DNA of 64,000 nucleotides from Agriotes lineatus. Taxonomy: Eukaryota > Arthropoda > Insecta > Coleoptera > Elateridae. Both the position numbers and the translations under genes were made by a program. Below are positions 1 to 12,052 of the stretch, one piece after another (the stretch's first letter is position 1; each line of letters opens with the position of its first letter). Below the pieces are notes generated by a model. That model made no database searches. It was given only the letters and a program-made list of their open reading frames with translations, and had not been told where the DNA came from. The stretch spans positions 1-64,000 of the forward strand of contig CALNHX010001045.1 in NCBI GenBank assembly GCA_940337035.1. The letters are read 5' to 3'.

Positions 1-3000
1 TAAGCAGGCAACTGCAAGAAGTCATAGTAGAAATTTTAATTCATGATTGCATCGGTCAAGCATTGCCGATATTAATTGAGATTACTTTAGAATGTATGGC
101 ATAAGGCAGAGCTAAAAATCGTAAATTAGGATCACAGTTTTATCAATTAACGTAAACTAAGAGGTTGGTGCAATGTAAAGCCAATAAATAATTCAACAAA
201 TCTATCACCAAAGCGATTTATTAGATGCAGGTTAATTAAATTTACATGTCAGTATAATTAAATAAGTACAGTTCTATGAACTTTTTAAATAAAGGTAAGA
301 AGGACAGAATGCCCAATAAAGTGCAAAAAGAGCACAATACTAGATCGAATAAGGCTATAAGAAAGTGGAACAGTAATATTTGAAGCTTGGTGAAAATAAG
401 ACAGGTTTTATAAAACTGCAAGAAAAGCATACTACAGGAAATGGACAAGATTTGTGTTTATAAAAATAAGTCAGTGTAATGACACAATTGAAAAGACAAT
501 TAAAATAAAACTTCGCGAGTGGCTAGAACTTAGATAAATTGCAAACATGAACAAACAATATTTTAAAAAATAAGAATATGTACAGTTTTATAAATTACGT
601 TGTAAATTTAGATTATAAGTAATTGCATTGTATTCAGTTAACATCCGTTTTTTATGTAGCCAGATAGGCAATTGTTGTTAACGAACGAGAGGAGAAACAA
701 TTGAAATAAATTATTAGATACCAAGCTTAATTTGTGTCTTCAAATTATTTAACTTTTAACCTATTTACAATCAAAATAATAAAAAATAATTATACCATCG
801 TGTTAAGCAAAATTTGGAGTATCAGTGAATGGGTGGGCAACGTTTTCCGCGATAATAAAAAAAATATTACACCACCAGCCAGTTTCTGAATGTGCGAACG
901 GTGACCGGATATGCTTTGTCCATGATTGGGCTTATTTCCATTATGGCAATGACACAAACTGCTACAGTATGCTGCCTATAACTTCCTGTGGTCTTCACGT
1001 ATTTAAATAAGCTAGATGTGACCAAATTGTAAATCTGTAATATGATTAAATATTTATTCATTTCAATGGAGGAACTGATACAACTAATCCATATAGATTG
1101 AAGAATTTGTCTAGGATGGATGGTGCTGATAGGAGACTGAAAAATGACCCAAAAAGGGTGCACCACCCAGCCTAGCAATGAAACTTAAAAGTTGTAGAAG
1201 AAAAAATATTGAAGGCAGTTAAAGGCCGCTTGAAAAGGCGGAAAATACATCTTCAAATAAAATTCTCATAAATCTCTTGATATTGAAGATTGTTCACAGC
1301 ATTTCGTTTTATACGTGGAATGTATTATAATTTAAACAATTATTTTACAATTTCAAAAGGTCTAGCATGTTCCTTATCTTCTCCGTCGTATATCCTCCAG
1401 TTTGAGGAATCGTGATTGTCAGTAGTTATGAAATATCGTTGATGGTCTCTTTCCATTACTGTCTATTTTTTACTGTATCCATTGCTTATTTCAGCTGAAG
1501 TCCTGTTGTTTTTACGCTGCCAACCAATTTATTCTTGTTTTTGGGCTCGTTATCTGTGATGATAAGGTCAACTTCTTGTATCCTTGTTGGTTGGTATGAC
1601 AACAACAAAATAACATGCCCGTTATAAATATACCGGTACTAATAGGATTGTTATAGAAAATAATTTCGTATTTGGTTACTATAGAAACAAAAATCGCTCA
1701 CTGTATTTAAGCAAACAATATTTGTAATATTCAACGGTATTTTTATTTTTTGTCAGCCAAAAGTCTCAGCCGAACGTCTAATTTCTCAAAGCTGCTCATA
1801 AATGCTAAACGCCGCATCGAGTTTCAGCGAACACCGGCAATATCGGCACTGCAACATGCAAAATTTAAATAGACCATAATATGCGTAGATAGGGAAAAGC
1901 GACCAACAAACCCATCCCGGGCGGTCTATCAAAGTGCCAAAATGTCTGAACGCGCATACAAAAGACCACTTACGCACTCGAAAGATAACGAAATATAACA
2001 AACTACCGTATGGAAGTTAGAAGAAAGGGGTGCGTGAACAATTCGTCATAAACTGCGGCAAGAAACAAACAACAAGCTCTGATTGTAATATCAAAACACG
2101 CTTGCAAACATTCAAAACACGCCGGATAAGCGGAACACTGCCAAGTTTGGTATGAAAAGACGTCAAATAAAGCCAGCTACACGATAAACCTCAAGACGCG
2201 CCATTGATAGAAAAGTTAGACGAAAATTAACGATTCCGCGAGGAAAGACCCATTCTGTCGACTAATGGAAACAGCGGAAGCAAGAAACAATGCATCGGGG
2301 CCCTGTATAATCACTGGGAATTTTATATCAAGACGTTTAGGTCTCCAGGTTTGAACGAAACAGTTCGGCTCCGCCTGCAATCACCAACCTTCAGGTTCTG
2401 GGGCTCGAACAAACCGTTCGGTCCCAGCCTGGCCGTAAGGATTCAGGTACTGGAGCTCGAACAAAAGCTTTAGAGCACGCACCTAAATAGTACCTAAGAG
2501 CAACAAACAACCATCAAGTCCCAGGCAAGTCAACACTGGGTCAAACCTCCGCCGTTCGTTCTGGCCAGCCAGCAGCAGTTCACAGTACTGCTTTCATAAA
2601 CGTAACACGTTCTCCACGTCTGTGAGAAGCTCTGCGCCGCGAAAATATTTCGCCTGGATACAGCGTCAGCTTCCAGAAGATCTGGCCCGCCGCCTTCTCC
2701 ACCGATGGTCGATCTGGCTTCGCCATAGATATTCCAAGCTTCAGGCCCGCACCATCCGCGTGCGGCCTAGATGTGTCTTTCACCAGCTGTCATCAGAACT
2801 GCTTCAAGACGTTTACCAGGTCCACCAAGTACGTGGGAAGCTTTGCGCCACGAGAAGACTTCGCCTGGACATCGCACCAGGTCCCAGATGTTCTAGTTCG
2901 CCGCTTTTCTTGCAGATGGTCGATCTGGCTTCGCCATAGACACCCCAAGCTTTAGGCCCGTACTATCCGAGATCGGTCTTCTACCAGCCGTCATCATTTA

Positions 3001-3727
3001 TACGCGTTTTCTTTGATCTTTTTGGTTGATAGTCTTTTACAGTTTATCAATATAGCTTTAAATAATTTGCCATGTACTCTCTGGGTTTCAGTCGTGCTTG
3101 GGGTTTGGAATATTGTGTGCATGTGCATCTCAGATTTGCTTTTAGTTCGGCTACCAGAAGTTGGTGGTCGGTACCGTACTCAGCTTCGAGGCATTTCTAG
3201 TTGTTTTAATGGATTATAGTATACATCGAGTGCGTATCCTTATATAATCTGTTGGATTTCGGTATCTATTTTCGGGTGATGTTGGAATATGGTGTTCATT
3301 ACTGATAAGTTGTTCTTAGATGTAAAATGCAGTAGCCTGTCTCCTCGTTCCCCTCGTCATATTTGTTTACTGCTTGCCTCAGGTTGTTGTCATTCCTTGT
3401 GTTTCCCACTTTAGTATTCATAGCACGGGTGATGACCCGTTGCTATTATCATTTCTTGATTTGATATTTGTTGTTCTATCACGCTGTCCTCCGCCTCTGT
3501 CGTGGGGCATATTTATACCTGAATAATGTTCAAAATACAGTGTTCGTTAATGTTAACTAAATTTTGGGTATTTATCATCTAAACAACTTGTAAACTCGGT
3601 GCCCAAAGCCAAGGATTTGTGAGCTTGCACTCAAATGTAGTTCTAGTTGTAACAACTTATACCCTCTCAAACAATTCTTTAATCCTCGCACGACGTCAAT
3701 TACTTCTGGAGAAAACTAACGAGGATT
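1..3727 (+). repeat. Left arm of giant inverted repeat (fold-back-like)
   Basis: This arm reads as the reverse complement of 4731-8457: base 1 pairs with base 8457, and the coordinate sum stays within one or two of 8458 along the whole arm. I saw only a few differences: one substitution near 891, one extra G in the right arm near 5418, and a 4-G versus 5-G run near 3515. No transposase-like protein is encoded; the short open frames are mirrored shadows. The arm carries internal imperfect tandem repeats, as fold-back (FB/TU-type) elements do. The outer boundary cannot be seen because the arm runs off the window edge. A recent inverted segmental duplication or an assembly artefact are alternatives. 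Confidence 0.9.
2690..2975 (+). repeat. Imperfect ~211-bp tandem repeat inside the palindrome arm
   Basis: The block containing GATGGTCGATCTGGCTTCGC occurs at 2704 and again at 2915, a spacing of 211 bp, with diverged sequence between. Both copies are mirrored in the right arm (about 5483-5768). Just upstream, 2340-2480 holds shorter related units around 'gctcgaacaaa..gttcgg'. Open frames of 60-105 codons run through the block on both strands, but they repeat with the DNA unit and resemble no protein family I know. I read them as non-coding. Internal subrepeats are typical of fold-back transposon arms. Confidence 0.7.
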
Positions 3728-4730
3728 GAAAATAGACCTGTTAGTATTTTCCTGCTCTTAAACATCGAGAGATTTATTTTCGAGTTTATTGTTGAACATC
3801 CGTCTCCGGGAAGTTTTATGGGAGGCGTATTTCAAAAATGCACTGCAACGCTGATGGCAAGCTATTCCAAGCACGTAATAGCCGTCTGTTGCAAGCAAAG
3901 ATCTTGTAAAGAAAAACTGCAGGCTTTGTGATAAATTGTTGCGGGAGTCGATTTTCCGCAGCTTGGGAATTTAGATGAGCTGAATAATAAATAACCTCTC
4001 CATCGACAAACATGTTGAGGTGGAACGGTGGAACCCCGCAGAAGGTATTAAAAGGTGCTCCATAGAAAAATAGGTACCTACGGCTAGTGATTTTGCAAAA
4101 TCAGATATTTAAGGAGACTCGGATTATTTTAAGCTTAGGGACAAAGCAAAGCTTTCATACTGTGAGAATTATTCATCGCGCACATACGAAGTGTTACGCG
4201 AATTTGTTTAAGGCCCACGTCAGTTTCTGAATATTATGTACATATCTAAAGGCGAGGAACTGCGTTCACTAATTCGCTGGTTTCTGATAACGAATTGTTT
4301 GCATTGAATCAGATGAATACATAAACTCGTCCAATAATTCGGAATTTACTCGACTTTATCACAGCCGGCGAGTTCGTTATACATTTACATTTATAGCTAT
4401 TTTATGGTGCGTGAGAACAGTAAAACCCTCTTACTGCATTGTAGGGATAGCAAGCCTGTACTCTCTCTGCTCTAATAGAAGAAACATTTTATGTCAGGGC
4501 CCACGCCCCGAATAATACAAATAAAAAGGACGAAAATGGGTTATTAGTTATATCGTTGCGTGATTTTAAAGGAAACTGAAAAACTAATGTTGTATCTTCT
4601 GGTTGTGTACTGAATCAGCATTAAGTAGTGTTTCTTTCGGGGACCTTGGTAGGCGAGCGGCGATTGCCGTTGCAGCCGAGGTCACAGTGAAAATCGTGAT
4701 CGTTCGGGCCGGAGCGGTTGAGAGTTCAAC
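3728..4730. other. Loop (unique spacer) of the giant palindrome
   Basis: About 1.0 kb of sequence present once between the two arms. It has no convincing gene. A 65-codon minus-strand frame at 3816-4013 ends in a stretch with 'RAWNSLPSA', which faintly recalls the C-terminus of some LINE proteins, but that is too weak to call. The right end of the loop holds a tRNA-like segment, listed separately. Confidence 0.6.
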
Positions 4731-4732
4731 TC
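4644..4732 (+). repeat. Probable tRNA-derived SINE head
   Basis: There is a box-A-like TAGGCGAGCGG near 4650 and a box-B-like GAGTTCAACTCC near 4722, with about tRNA-like spacing. The segment ends exactly where the right palindrome arm begins (4731). I see no clean acceptor stem or CCA, so this is a pol III-type SINE promoter rather than a tRNA gene. The call rests on two short motifs only. Confidence 0.4.
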
Positions 4733-7700
4733 CTCGTTAGTTTTCTCCAGAAGTAATTGACGTCGTGCGAGGATTAAAGAATTGTTTGAGAGGGTATAAG
4801 TTGTTACAACTAGAACTACATTTGAGTGCAAGCTCACAAATCCTTGGCTTTGGGCACCGAGTTTACAAGTTGTTTAGATGATAAATACCCAAAATTTAGT
4901 TAACATTAACGAACACTGTATTTTGAACATTATTCAGGTATAAATATGCCCCCACGACAGAGGCGGAGGACAGCGTGATAGAACAACAAATATCAAATCA
5001 AGAAATGATAATAGCAACGGGTCATCACCCGTGCTATGAATACTAAAGTGGGAAACACAAGGAATGACAACAACCTGAGGCAAGCAGTAAACAAATATGA
5101 CGAGGGGAACGAGGAGACAGGCTACTGCATTTTACATCTAAGAACAACTTATCAGTAATGAACACCATATTCCAACATCACCCGAAAATAGATACCGAAA
5201 TCCAACAGATTATATAAGGATACGCACTCGATGTATACTATAATCCATTAAAACAACTAGAAATGCCTCGAAGCTGAGTACGGTACCGACCACCAACTTC
5301 TGGTAGCCGAACTAAAAGCAAATCTGAGATGCACATGCACACAATATTCCAAACCCCAAGCACGACTGAAACCCAGAGAGTACATGGCAAATTATTTAAA
5401 GCTATATTGATAAACCTGTAAAAGACTATCAACCAAAAAGATCAAAGAAAACGCGTATAAATGATGACGGCTGGTAGAAGACCGATCTCGGATAGTACGG
5501 GCCTAAAGCTTGGGGTGTCTATGGCGAAGCCAGATCGACCATCTGCAAGAAAAGCGGCGAACTAGAACATCTGGGACCTGGTGCGATGTCCAGGCGAAGT
5601 CTTCTCGTGGCGCAAAGCTTCCCACGTACTTGGTGGACCTGGTAAACGTCTTGAAGCAGTTCTGATGACAGCTGGTGAAAGACACATCTAGGCCGCACGC
5701 GGATGGTGCGGGCCTGAAGCTTGGAATATCTATGGCGAAGCCAGATCGACCATCGGTGGAGAAGGCGGCGGGCCAGATCTTCTGGAAGCTGACGCTGTAT
5801 CCAGGCGAAATATTTTCGCGGCGCAGAGCTTCTCACAGACGTGGAGAACGTGTTACGTTTATGAAAGCAGTACTGTGAACTGCTGCTGGCTGGCCAGAAC
5901 GAACGGCGGAGGTTTGACCCAGTGTTGACTTGCCTGGGACTTGATGGTTGTTTGTTGCTCTTAGGTACTATTTAGGTGCGTGCTCTAAAGCTTTTGTTCG
6001 AGCTCCAGTACCTGAATCCTTACGGCCAGGCTGGGACCGAACGGTTTGTTCGAGCCCCAGAACCTGAAGGTTGGTGATTGCAGGCGGAGCCGAACTGTTT
6101 CGTTCAAACCTGGAGACCTAAACGTCTTGATATAAAATTCCCAGTGATTATACAGGGCCCCGATGCATTGTTTCTTGCTTCCGCTGTTTCCATTAGTCGA
6201 CAGAATGGGTCTTTCCTCGCGGAATCGTTAATTTTCGTCTAACTTTTCTATCAATGGCGCGTCTTGAGGTTTATCGTGTAGCTGGCTTTATTTGACGTCT
6301 TTTCATACCAAACTTGGCAGTGTTCCGCTTATCCGGCGTGTTTTGAATGTTTGCAAGCGTGTTTTGATATTACAATCAGAGCTTGTTGTTTGTTTCTTGC
6401 CGCAGTTTATGACGAATTGTTCACGCACCCCTTTCTTCTAACTTCCATACGGTAGTTTGTTATATTTCGTTATCTTTCGAGTGCGTAAGTGGTCTTTTGT
6501 ATGCGCGTTCAGACATTTTGGCACTTTGATAGACCGCCCGGGATGGGTTTGTTGGTCGCTTTTCCCTATCTACGCATATTATGGTCTATTTAAATTTTGC
6601 ATGTTGCAGTGCCGATATTGCCGGTGTTCGCTGAAACTCGATGCGGCGTTTAGCATTTATGAGCAGCTTTGAGAAATTAGACGTTCGGCTGAGACTTTTG
6701 GCTGACAAAAAATAAAAATACCGTTGAATATTACAAATATTGTTTGCTTAAATACAGTGAGCGATTTTTGTTTCTATAGTAACCAAATACGAAATTATTT
6801 TCTATAACAATCCTATTAGTACCGGTATATTTATAACGGGCATGTTATTTTGTTGTTGTCATACCAACCAACAAGGATACAAGAAGTTGACCTTATCATC
6901 ACAGATAACGAGCCCAAAAACAAGAATAAATTGGTTGGCAGCGTAAAAACAACAGGACTTCAGCTGAAATAAGCAATGGATACAGTAAAAAATAGACAGT
7001 AATGGAAAGAGACCATCAACGATATTTCATAACTACTGACAATCACGATTCCTCAAACTGGAGGATATACGACGGAGAAGATAAGGAACATGCTAGACCT
7101 TTTGAAATTGTAAAATAATTGTTTAAATTATAATACATTCCACGTATAAAACGAAATGCTGTGAACAATCTTCAATATCAAGAGATTTATGAGAATTTTA
7201 TTTGAAGATGTATTTTCCGCCTTTTCAAGCGGCCTTTAACTGCCTTCAATATTTTTTCTTCTACAACTTTTAAGTTTCATTGCTAGGCTGGGTGGTGCAC
7301 CCTTTTTGGGTCATTTTTCAGTCTCCTATCAGCACCATCCATCCTAGACAAATTCTTCAATCTATATGGATTAGTTGTATCAGTTCCTCCATTGAAATGA
7401 ATAAATATTTAATCATATTACAGATTTACAATTTGGTCACATCTAGCTTATTTAAATACGTGAAGACCACAGGAAGTTATAGGCAGCATACTGTAGCAGT
7501 TTGTGTCATTGCCATAATGGAAATAAGCCCAATCATGGACAAAGCATATCCGGTCACCGTTCGCACTTTCAGAAACTGGCTGGTGGTGTAATATTTTTTT
7601 TATTATCGCGGAAAACGTTGCCCACCCATTCACTGATACTCCAAATTTTGCTTAACACGATGGTATAATTATTTTTTATTATTTTGATTGTAAATAGGTT

Positions 7701-8457
7701 AAAAGTTAAATAATTTGAAGACACAAATTAAGCTTGGTATCTAATAATTTATTTCAATTGTTTCTCCTCTCGTTCGTTAACAACAATTGCCTATCTGGCT
7801 ACATAAAAAACGGATGTTAACTGAATACAATGCAATTACTTATAATCTAAATTTACAACGTAATTTATAAAACTGTACATATTCTTATTTTTTAAAATAT
7901 TGTTTGTTCATGTTTGCAATTTATCTAAGTTCTAGCCACTCGCGAAGTTTTATTTTAATTGTCTTTTCAATTGTGTCATTACACTGACTTATTTTTATAA
8001 ACACAAATCTTGTCCATTTCCTGTAGTATGCTTTTCTTGCAGTTTTATAAAACCTGTCTTATTTTCACCAAGCTTCAAATATTACTGTTCCACTTTCTTA
8101 TAGCCTTATTCGATCTAGTATTGTGCTCTTTTTGCACTTTATTGGGCATTCTGTCCTTCTTACCTTTATTTAAAAAGTTCATAGAACTGTACTTATTTAA
8201 TTATACTGACATGTAAATTTAATTAACCTGCATCTAATAAATCGCTTTGGTGATAGATTTGTTGAATTATTTATTGGCTTTACATTGCACCAACCTCTTA
8301 GTTTACGTTAATTGATAAAACTGTGATCCTAATTTACGATTTTTAGCTCTGCCTTATGCCATACATTCTAAAGTAATCTCAATTAATATCGGCAATGCTT
8401 GACCGATGCAATCATGAATTAAAATTTCTACTATGACTTCTTGCAGTTGCCTGCTTA
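4731..8457 (-). repeat. Right arm of giant inverted repeat
   Basis: Reverse complement of 1-3727 at very high identity. The sequence to the right of 8457 (8458 onward) has no partner inside the window, so whether the repeat truly ends here cannot be tested. The inner edge at 4731-4746 pairs with 3711-3727. The low divergence between arms implies a recent event or ongoing gene conversion between them. Confidence 0.9.
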
Positions 8458-8828
8458 CCCCAGCTCTGTGCTTTATTTGACTTGCTTTAAATTATTGATT
8501 CTGCAAGCAGAGTTGTGTAACGGGCTAAAGACCATTTCAAAATAATATCTTCAACTGCGACAACAGAGAACCAGAAGGAACAGGTTTAGCGATGTTTTGC
8601 CGATGAGACCGCTATGTTCCAGACTCAAAAAATACATAAAGGTGAGACAAAAATAAATATATGCTTAATAAGTTGTAAATAAATATAAGAAAACATAAGT
8701 GAACACCCAAAATCTAAAATGTAACATTTTAAGTTATTTAAAAAAAAATATTGTCTGTGATTCACACCAACCCCAATCTGTCCGTTGAAGGTTAATCAAG
8801 TTAACTTTCTTCACTAAATTGGGTGATG
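8458..8828. other. AT-rich sequence with no recognised feature
   Basis: I find no coding potential or repeat partner here. It contains runs such as aaataaatata and a short A-run, and joins the palindrome edge to the first hairpin element. Confidence 0.5.
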
Positions 8829-8968
8829 GAATAGTATATTGTGTATCTAGGACGAAAAGCGTAACATTCCCAGACGACTGTGAATATTGTTGGGCGAGGC
8901 GAAAGCCGAGCCCAACAACACAGGAGTCTGGGAATGTTGCTTTTTGTCCAAGATACACATACTATTTT
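8829..8968. repeat. Hairpin element H1 (140-bp near-perfect palindrome)
   Basis: The outer ends read aatagtata.../...atactatt. The arms contain GTGTATCT, the shared stretch CATTCCCAGAC and TTGGGC, and close on the GC-rich centre GCGAGGCGAAAGCCGAGC. Arms are about 65 bp with a handful of mismatches. The hairpin is followed at +100 and +160 bp by X-box-like motifs in a duplicated segment. The layout matches hairpins at 25122 and 63670. The superfamily is not recognised; a MITE or the terminus of a larger element is possible. Confidence 0.8.
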
Positions 8969-9045
8969 TCCGCCGATCGATACGAGTAATTAAAAAAATT
9001 AGGAAATAGTACTCGAATATTCCCTGCCTAGGCCGGGAATATTAT

Positions 9046-9155
9046 TCCTGTACAGTTGTATTGTAAATTACCTATCAACGGCTGATGTAATTAAATGTTT
9101 GAATGATTCCTGTACAGTTTTATTGTAAATTGCCTAGCAACGGCTGATGTAATGG
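9046..9155. promoter_or_regulatory. Duplicated ~60-bp unit carrying X-box-like motifs
   Basis: A unit starting ATTCCTGTACAGTTnTATTG is present twice in tandem, 60 bp apart. Each copy carries an inverted-palindromic motif, ATTACCTATCAAC at 9067-9079 and ATTGCCTAGCAAC at 9129-9141. The second, read on the other strand as GTTGCTAGGCAAT, fits the RFX X-box pattern (GTnRCC-spacer-RGYAAC) well. An ATTGG (inverted CCAAT) follows at about 9211. Function is inferred from motif resemblance only. Confidence 0.5.
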
Positions 9156-9545
9156 AATTTTTGACTTTGCTCAACAAAATTGTGTCAATAATGTGACAAT
9201 TCTAGTACGATTGGCGGAAAATGTCATTTTCACACTTGACCTTGGAAAAAATTTAATAAGGTAATAGTCCTATTAATTAGATTTTATGTCGGATTGATCA
9301 GATTTACAATTGTTCAAACTAGCTAATAGTAGTTGCTTCGGATAGTAATAGTCGTTCAACGAACTTTCGCCGTTTTAGCAAGATAAGTTTAAATAAAAAG
9401 TAATCGTTTCAAGTTTATTAAAATGCTCCTAAAGGATACTAATATAAGAAGTTTCTATAGCGTTAAGAAATCCTTTTATTGAGATTAAAGGTCATATAAA
9501 GGGCGAAACGCTATTTCATGGAAATTTCCTGTATGGAATACCTAT
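9156..9545. other. Flank of H1, no gene
   Basis: The start of this stretch, with ACGATTGGCGGAAAATGTCA, resembles the sequence near 20643 (GATTGGTGGCAAATGACA). The hairpin element probably extends to about 9240. The rest is unassigned AT-rich DNA up to the LINE 3' tail. Confidence 0.4.
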
Positions 9546-9768
9546 ATCTTCTTCTTCTTCTTCCTTCTTCTTCTTAGGCATATGCCTGTTTGTTCTTCGA
9601 TTACTTTGCCTATCTTTACTCTTTGCTTAGGTTGTCGCTCCATCTTTTTCTTGAACTTCCTACGTTGCGGTTTCCTATTGGCGACTTGTCTCTAGATATT
9701 TTGACTATTCTTTTTTCGTCCATCCTATTTATGTGCTCGTTCCATTCATGCTTTCTTTATAATGTCCA

Positions 9769-10041
9769 CTAATTGATGTTGTCTACGTTGCATGCCCTCC
9801 TTATATTTTCACTTCTCTCCCTGTCCAATAGCGTTTTTCCAACAACTCGACGCAGTACTTTCATCGCGCTTGTTTCTAACATTCTTTTTGTTTTTGAGGT
9901 GTCAGGCCTGGTTTCTGCGGTGTATTTCATTATTGGCCTCACTGTGGCTTTATAAATTCTTGATTTCGCTTCAGCCCCTATATATTTGTTCTTCCATATT
10001 GTGCTGTTGAGACATGCTGCTATCCTTGTTGCATTGTTCAC
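9769..10041 (-). pseudogene. LINE C-terminal domain, RTE type
   Basis: This holds the segment with RIYKATVRPIMKYTAE and MKVLRRVVGKTLLDRERSE, the tail that RTE-type ORFs carry after the RT thumb. It ends at a stop shortly before the (GAA)n tail, so this is close to the native C-terminus. Two plus-strand open frames over the same bases are shadows. Confidence 0.8.
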
Positions 10042-10149
10042 TTGCTGTCTTACTTATGTCTAGACGTCACCGTAGCCAGATATTTCTACGCCCAAGTACT
10101 TGAATTTGGATACTTGTTGAATAATTTTTCCATCGACAGCTAGCTTACA

Positions 10150-10820
10150 TCATAGAGGCGTTTTGGATGTTGTCATACATTTTGTTTTTGAAGCGGATAT
10201 CACCATGTTGTGCGATTGAGCTGTTTCATTGAATTGGTGCAGCAGCTTTTGCAGGTCATCTTCAGTTTCCTCAACTAGTACTGCGTCATCGGCATAACAG
10301 AGAATAGTGATATTACGGTTTCCCATTGTGTATCCCCTCATATTTCGCGCCTTCCTTATAATTGAATAGTAGCGGACTTAATGGGTCTCCTTGGCGAATA
10401 CCACTTTCTACTGAAATTGGTTGGGTTAATTCTCCATCGACCTTAGCTTGTATTTTGTTTTCTGCGTAGATGTTTTCGATTACTTTAATTACATTATACG
10501 GTATGTTCAGCTCGTACAATAGGTGTATTATGTCTTTCATTTGAATTCGATCGAAAGCTTTTGTCAGATCCACAAAGCACATGTAGGCAGGCCTGTTGTA
10601 TTCGATGGACTTTTCCATTATTTGTCTTATAACGAATACAGCGTCTGTACAGGATCTTCCTGTCCTGAATCCCTGCTGTTCGTCTTGCAGAGTTGTGATA
10701 CTATTTATTTTGTTGGTGATAATTTTAGTTGTTAGTTTCAGGGTTGTGCTTAGAAGATTTATGCCCCTGTAGTTATCTGGTATTTGTTTTGTCTCCCTTT
10801 TTAAACATGAGAATCGTGGT
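10150..10820 (-). pseudogene. LINE reverse transcriptase core
   Basis: Reading down the minus strand are QQGFRTGRSC, the motif A region VDLTKAFDRIQ (catalytic Asp kept), GIRQGDPLSPLLFN (motif B) and YADDAVLVEE (motif C, both Asp kept). A small deletion with a frame change sits between motif B and motif C, around 10340-10360, so the domain is open in two overlapping frames (10313-10618 and 10150-10341). The catalytic residues are intact although the frame is not. Confidence 0.85.
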
Positions 10821-10879
10821 GCTAATCCGCCACTCGTCTGGTATTCTCTGGAGATCCAAAATTTTATTGATCACGCTGG

Positions 10880-11437
10880 TTAGTTGTCTAGTGAGGTGTT
10901 TCCTCCATATTTCAATAACTCATTGGTTATGTTTTCTTGACCAGGGCTTTTTCTGTTTCTTAACTGCTGGAGAGCTGCTTGTACCTCTGCTTCTTCTACT
11001 GCTACATTGCCATTAACTGTTATTTCGGGGGTGTTTTGTTCCAATATACTGTCTTGCTTGCTGTATAGTTCCTTAAGATATTCCATCCAGGTTTCTTTTG
11101 TTATATGTTTAGTCTGTATGAGCTCATTAATTTCTTTTCTTTGTGTTTTGACTAGCCTCCATATTTGTTTCTGAAGTCCGTAGTCCATTCTTTTAGAGAA
11201 TATTTCCTTCGTCTGTCTTACCAGTGCTGTCGTTTCATTTCGTACTGTTTTATATTGTTCGTATGACTCTATCGTTCTTGATGCTCGGTACTTTAAGTAT
11301 GCTTTTTTCTTTTCTTCGCATTTTTGTTTCTCTTCTTTATTGAACCAGGGTGTCTTGTTAAACTTTTTGTGTATTTTGTTTGCTGTTCTGGTACCGAGTG
11401 CTTCTACGGCTGCTTCTTTAATATTTGTTTTTAGCAT
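10880..11437 (-). pseudogene. LINE linker and start of reverse transcriptase
   Basis: A Lys/Glu-rich linker of the kind between endonuclease and RT (with WFNKEEKQKCEEKKKAYLKY) runs into AALQQLRNRKSPGQENITNE, the conserved N-terminal RT motif (K-x-P-G-x-D/E-x-I). It lies in a different frame from the endonuclease piece, so at least one frameshift separates them near 11440-11500. Confidence 0.8.
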
Positions 11438-11495
11438 TTCCCAACAATTGTTTATATTCCCAATTTCGTTTATCGGGTGTCTGTCAATTTTCTCT

Positions 11496-11950
11496 TTAAG
11501 TCTGTTTTGGTATAGTAATTTTCTGCTCTTCTGCTCCTTGTACTACAGGTTTTTGTTGTAATTTAGCTTCCAGTTTTATTTTTCCGAGTAGTAGTTTGTG
11601 ATCACTTTCTATATTAGCCGGGTTCAGAGTTCTTATGTCTTGGATTTGGGTAGGGTGCAGCTGTCTGTTGGTTAATATGTAGTCAATTATTGATGTTTGT
11701 CCTCGTGTGTTTTCGAATGTGATCTTGTATTGTTCCTTATGATTAAAAAATGTATTGTTTATTCTTAATTCGGTTAGTATGCACACATTAATCAGTAGCT
11801 CTCTATTGTCGTTTATGACCTCTTCGTTGAACCTTTGCTTAATTCCCGGTATTATTTCGATTCCGGTGCGGGCGTTGAAATCTCCTAGCACTACCAGTTG
11901 TTGTTCTTGGGGGAGTGATTTAATTATATCTTGGAGTTGCAAACGATTCT
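11496..11950 (-). pseudogene. LINE endonuclease fragment (C-terminal half)
   Basis: The fragment contains GDFNARTG, which includes the catalytic Asp-x-Asn of exonuclease-endonuclease-phosphatase nucleases. Further on are IDYILTNRQ and ESDHKLL, the SDH catalytic histidine motif that closes the domain. The open frame officially starts at 12017, but residues before about 11950 are read from hairpin H2 and are not nuclease. It cuts target DNA for priming when intact; here the first catalytic residues are absent. Confidence 0.8.
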
Positions 11951-12052
11951 GGTAGATAATATTTACCGACCTAGACCAGTAGTAGTTGACAACGGCCGGA
12001 TCAAAGGCCGTTGTCAACTACTACTGGTCTGGGCTGGTAAATTTTATCTACC
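11951..12052. repeat. Hairpin element H2 (47-bp arms)
   Basis: The arms read ggtagataa...caacggcc and ggccgttg...ttatctacc with about four mismatches around an 8-base loop (ggatcaaa). The left base coincides with the LINE truncation point. About 6 bp to the right, GTTGGTAAC and GTTACCAAT half-sites face each other across 13 bases, a looser relative of the X-box-like motifs found beside other hairpins. Confidence 0.8.

Larger units (their letters stand above)
9546..11950 (-). mobile_element. 5'-truncated RTE-like non-LTR retrotransposon
   Basis: In minus-strand order it holds the end of an APE-type endonuclease, a reverse transcriptase and the short C-terminal tail typical of the RTE clade. 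It finishes in a (GAA)n-type microsatellite tail at 9546-9580, as RTE elements do. The N-terminal half of the endonuclease is missing: homology stops at 11950, exactly at the base of hairpin H2. Several frameshifts make it inactive. RTE assignment is by recall of motif style, not by search. Confidence 0.85.

Noticed and set aside
242..3219. Open frames of 60-105 codons in the palindrome arms
   Set aside because: Each is mirrored in the other arm, follows the DNA repeat unit and has no protein-family features.
4644..4732. A true tRNA gene
   Set aside because: Only internal promoter boxes are present; the stems do not pair well enough.
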